A DNA stretch of 6,925 nucleotides from Elusimicrobiota bacterium (GTDB lineage Bacteria; Elusimicrobiota; Elusimicrobia; FEN-1173): positions 1-6,925 of the forward strand of contig PMLF01000047.1 in NCBI GenBank assembly GCA_003158755.1, in the 5' to 3' direction. Below, one piece after another: positions 6,230 to 6,925 of this stretch. Each line of letters starts with the position of its first letter. Positions within the stretch are counted from its first letter, which is position 1. Made by a program: the position numbers and the translations under genes. The notes beneath the pieces are model-generated. The model saw nothing but the letters and a program-made list of their open reading frames with translations. It did no database searches and was not told the DNA's origin.

Positions 6230-6925
6230 TTTCGCCGCCGATATCGAGTTTTGGGGGGTGCCGCGGGCCTTTCTCCGTCGGTATTTCTCCGACCTCCCGC
6301 GGGAAATCTCCGAACCGAACGGTCAGCGACAAATACTGGGTGTTTCCCAAGTCGCCCAAAGGGACCCAGGCGTAATCCAACTCCTGCCCTTGGAAATGAA
6401 ATCCGATCCCGGAGGTGAATCCGGCCCAGGCCGAAGAACCGACGACCGTATCGGTCCGGATTCCCGCTCGCAAAGACAGAAAAGAGACGGGAGACCATTC
6501 TACGCCGCCGTGAAAGCTGAAAAGGCCCGCGGTTTCATAAACGATTTCCCCCACAGCCTTCCATTTATAATCGGGGGTGTAGGCGGCGCCGATCCGGAAC
6601 TGGGTTGGCAAAGGGTCCGACTGGTTTACGAAGGAAAGCTTGCCGAGCATGTTGGTTGCCGTCGCCGCCAAGAAAAGCCGTCCGTTGGCCTGATAAAGCA
6701 CCCCGGCATCGACGGCGGCGGCATCGGCTCCGGCGTCGCCGATGGCGGCGTTGATGATTTTACCCGTCATGCCCACCGCCCAACGCTCTTGAAAGGTGTG
6801 GGCGTACGAAAGGGAATATGCCCCATAGCGGCCGGTGACGGATCCGATGGAATTGCCGTTGATGTCGGTGCCGTTGATAGCACCCGGCGAGAATACCTGA
6901 AGCGACGCGCCGACGGCATCCGATA
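6222..6925 (-). CDS. PorV/PorQ-family outer-membrane beta-barrel protein (5' end beyond window)
   Basis: Reading is open from the right edge (first full codon at 6923-6921) to TAA at 6224-6222, giving 233 C-terminal residues; the true start is outside. A GTG at 6776 also lies in this frame, but conserved barrel sequence (GRYGAYSLSYAHTF) continues upstream of it, so it is internal. The alternating hydrophobic strands with short turns, and markers such as LPTQFRIGAAYTP, FHGGVEWSPVSFLSLRAGI, GFTSGIGFHF, LDYAWVPLGDLGNTQYLSL and the final VRFG, match the PorV/PorQ family. PorV is the type IX secretion protein that receives cargo with C-terminal sorting domains at the outer membrane. After the last strand comes a 28-residue hydrophilic tail (about 206-233) rich in Pro, Glu and Lys, unusual for a barrel that normally ends at its last strand. 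The stop overlaps the protease start by 8 nt. Confidence 0.85.
   Translation of the reverse strand, partial: SDAVGASLQVFSPGAINGTDINGNSIGSVTGRYGAYSLSYAHTFQERWAVGMTGKIINAAIGDAGADAAAVDAGVLYQANGRLFLAATATNMLGKLSFVNQSDPLPTQFRIGAAYTPDYKWKAVGEIVYETAGLFSFHGGVEWSPVSFLSLRAGIRTDTVVGSSAWAGFTSGIGFHFQGQELDYAWVPLGDLGNTQYLSLTVRFGDFPREVGEIPTEKGPRHPPKLDIGGENE

Noticed and set aside
6222..6776. Start of the PorV-like protein at GTG 6776
   Set aside because: The frame stays open to the window edge and the upstream residues are typical barrel sequence, so the gene begins outside the window.

Overview
The window comes from a diderm (Gram-negative-type) bacterium of fairly high GC. It holds a lipid A biosynthesis gene (lpxB), an outer-membrane PorV/PorQ-family protein, and a secreted protease with a C-terminal domain of the FlgD-Ig/type IX sorting kind. 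That combination is typical of uncultivated diderm phyla such as Elusimicrobiota and of the Bacteroidota/Chlorobiota neighbourhood. I lean towards an Elusimicrobiota-like lineage, but this rests on protein style, not on a marker gene, and is low confidence.

Layout from left to right. (1) 1-1410, minus strand: lpxB, followed 2 nt downstream by the start of a membrane sensor protein (one TM helix, then a CHASE3-like extracytoplasmic helix) that runs off the left edge. (2) 1411-1501: short divergent intergenic region. (3) 1502-3520, plus strand: three overlapping genes. These are a small secreted protein of unknown function, a DrrA-type ABC ATPase and an ABC-2 (DrrB-type) permease. The overlaps are 34 and 44 nt, and clear Shine-Dalgarno sequences inside the upstream genes set the two downstream starts. 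(4) 3521-3838: convergent intergenic region without genes but packed with repeats. It has a 151-bp nested palindrome flanked by an 11-bp direct repeat, then a pair of inverted REP-type hairpins. (5) 3839-6925, minus strand: a PorV/PorQ-family outer-membrane protein (5' end beyond the window) overlapping by 8 nt a 796-residue sedolisin (S53) protease with propeptide, catalytic domain, Ig-like domain and C-terminal sorting-like domain.

How the genes may work together. The ATPase and permease form a complete two-gene exporter of unknown substrate. The PorV-like protein and the protease look like a translationally coupled pair: PorV proteins in type IX secretion handle cargo carrying C-terminal sorting domains, and the protease carries a domain of that general kind. 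This pairing is the most interesting functional hypothesis in the window. The nested palindromic element between the convergent transcription units is the most interesting non-coding structure.
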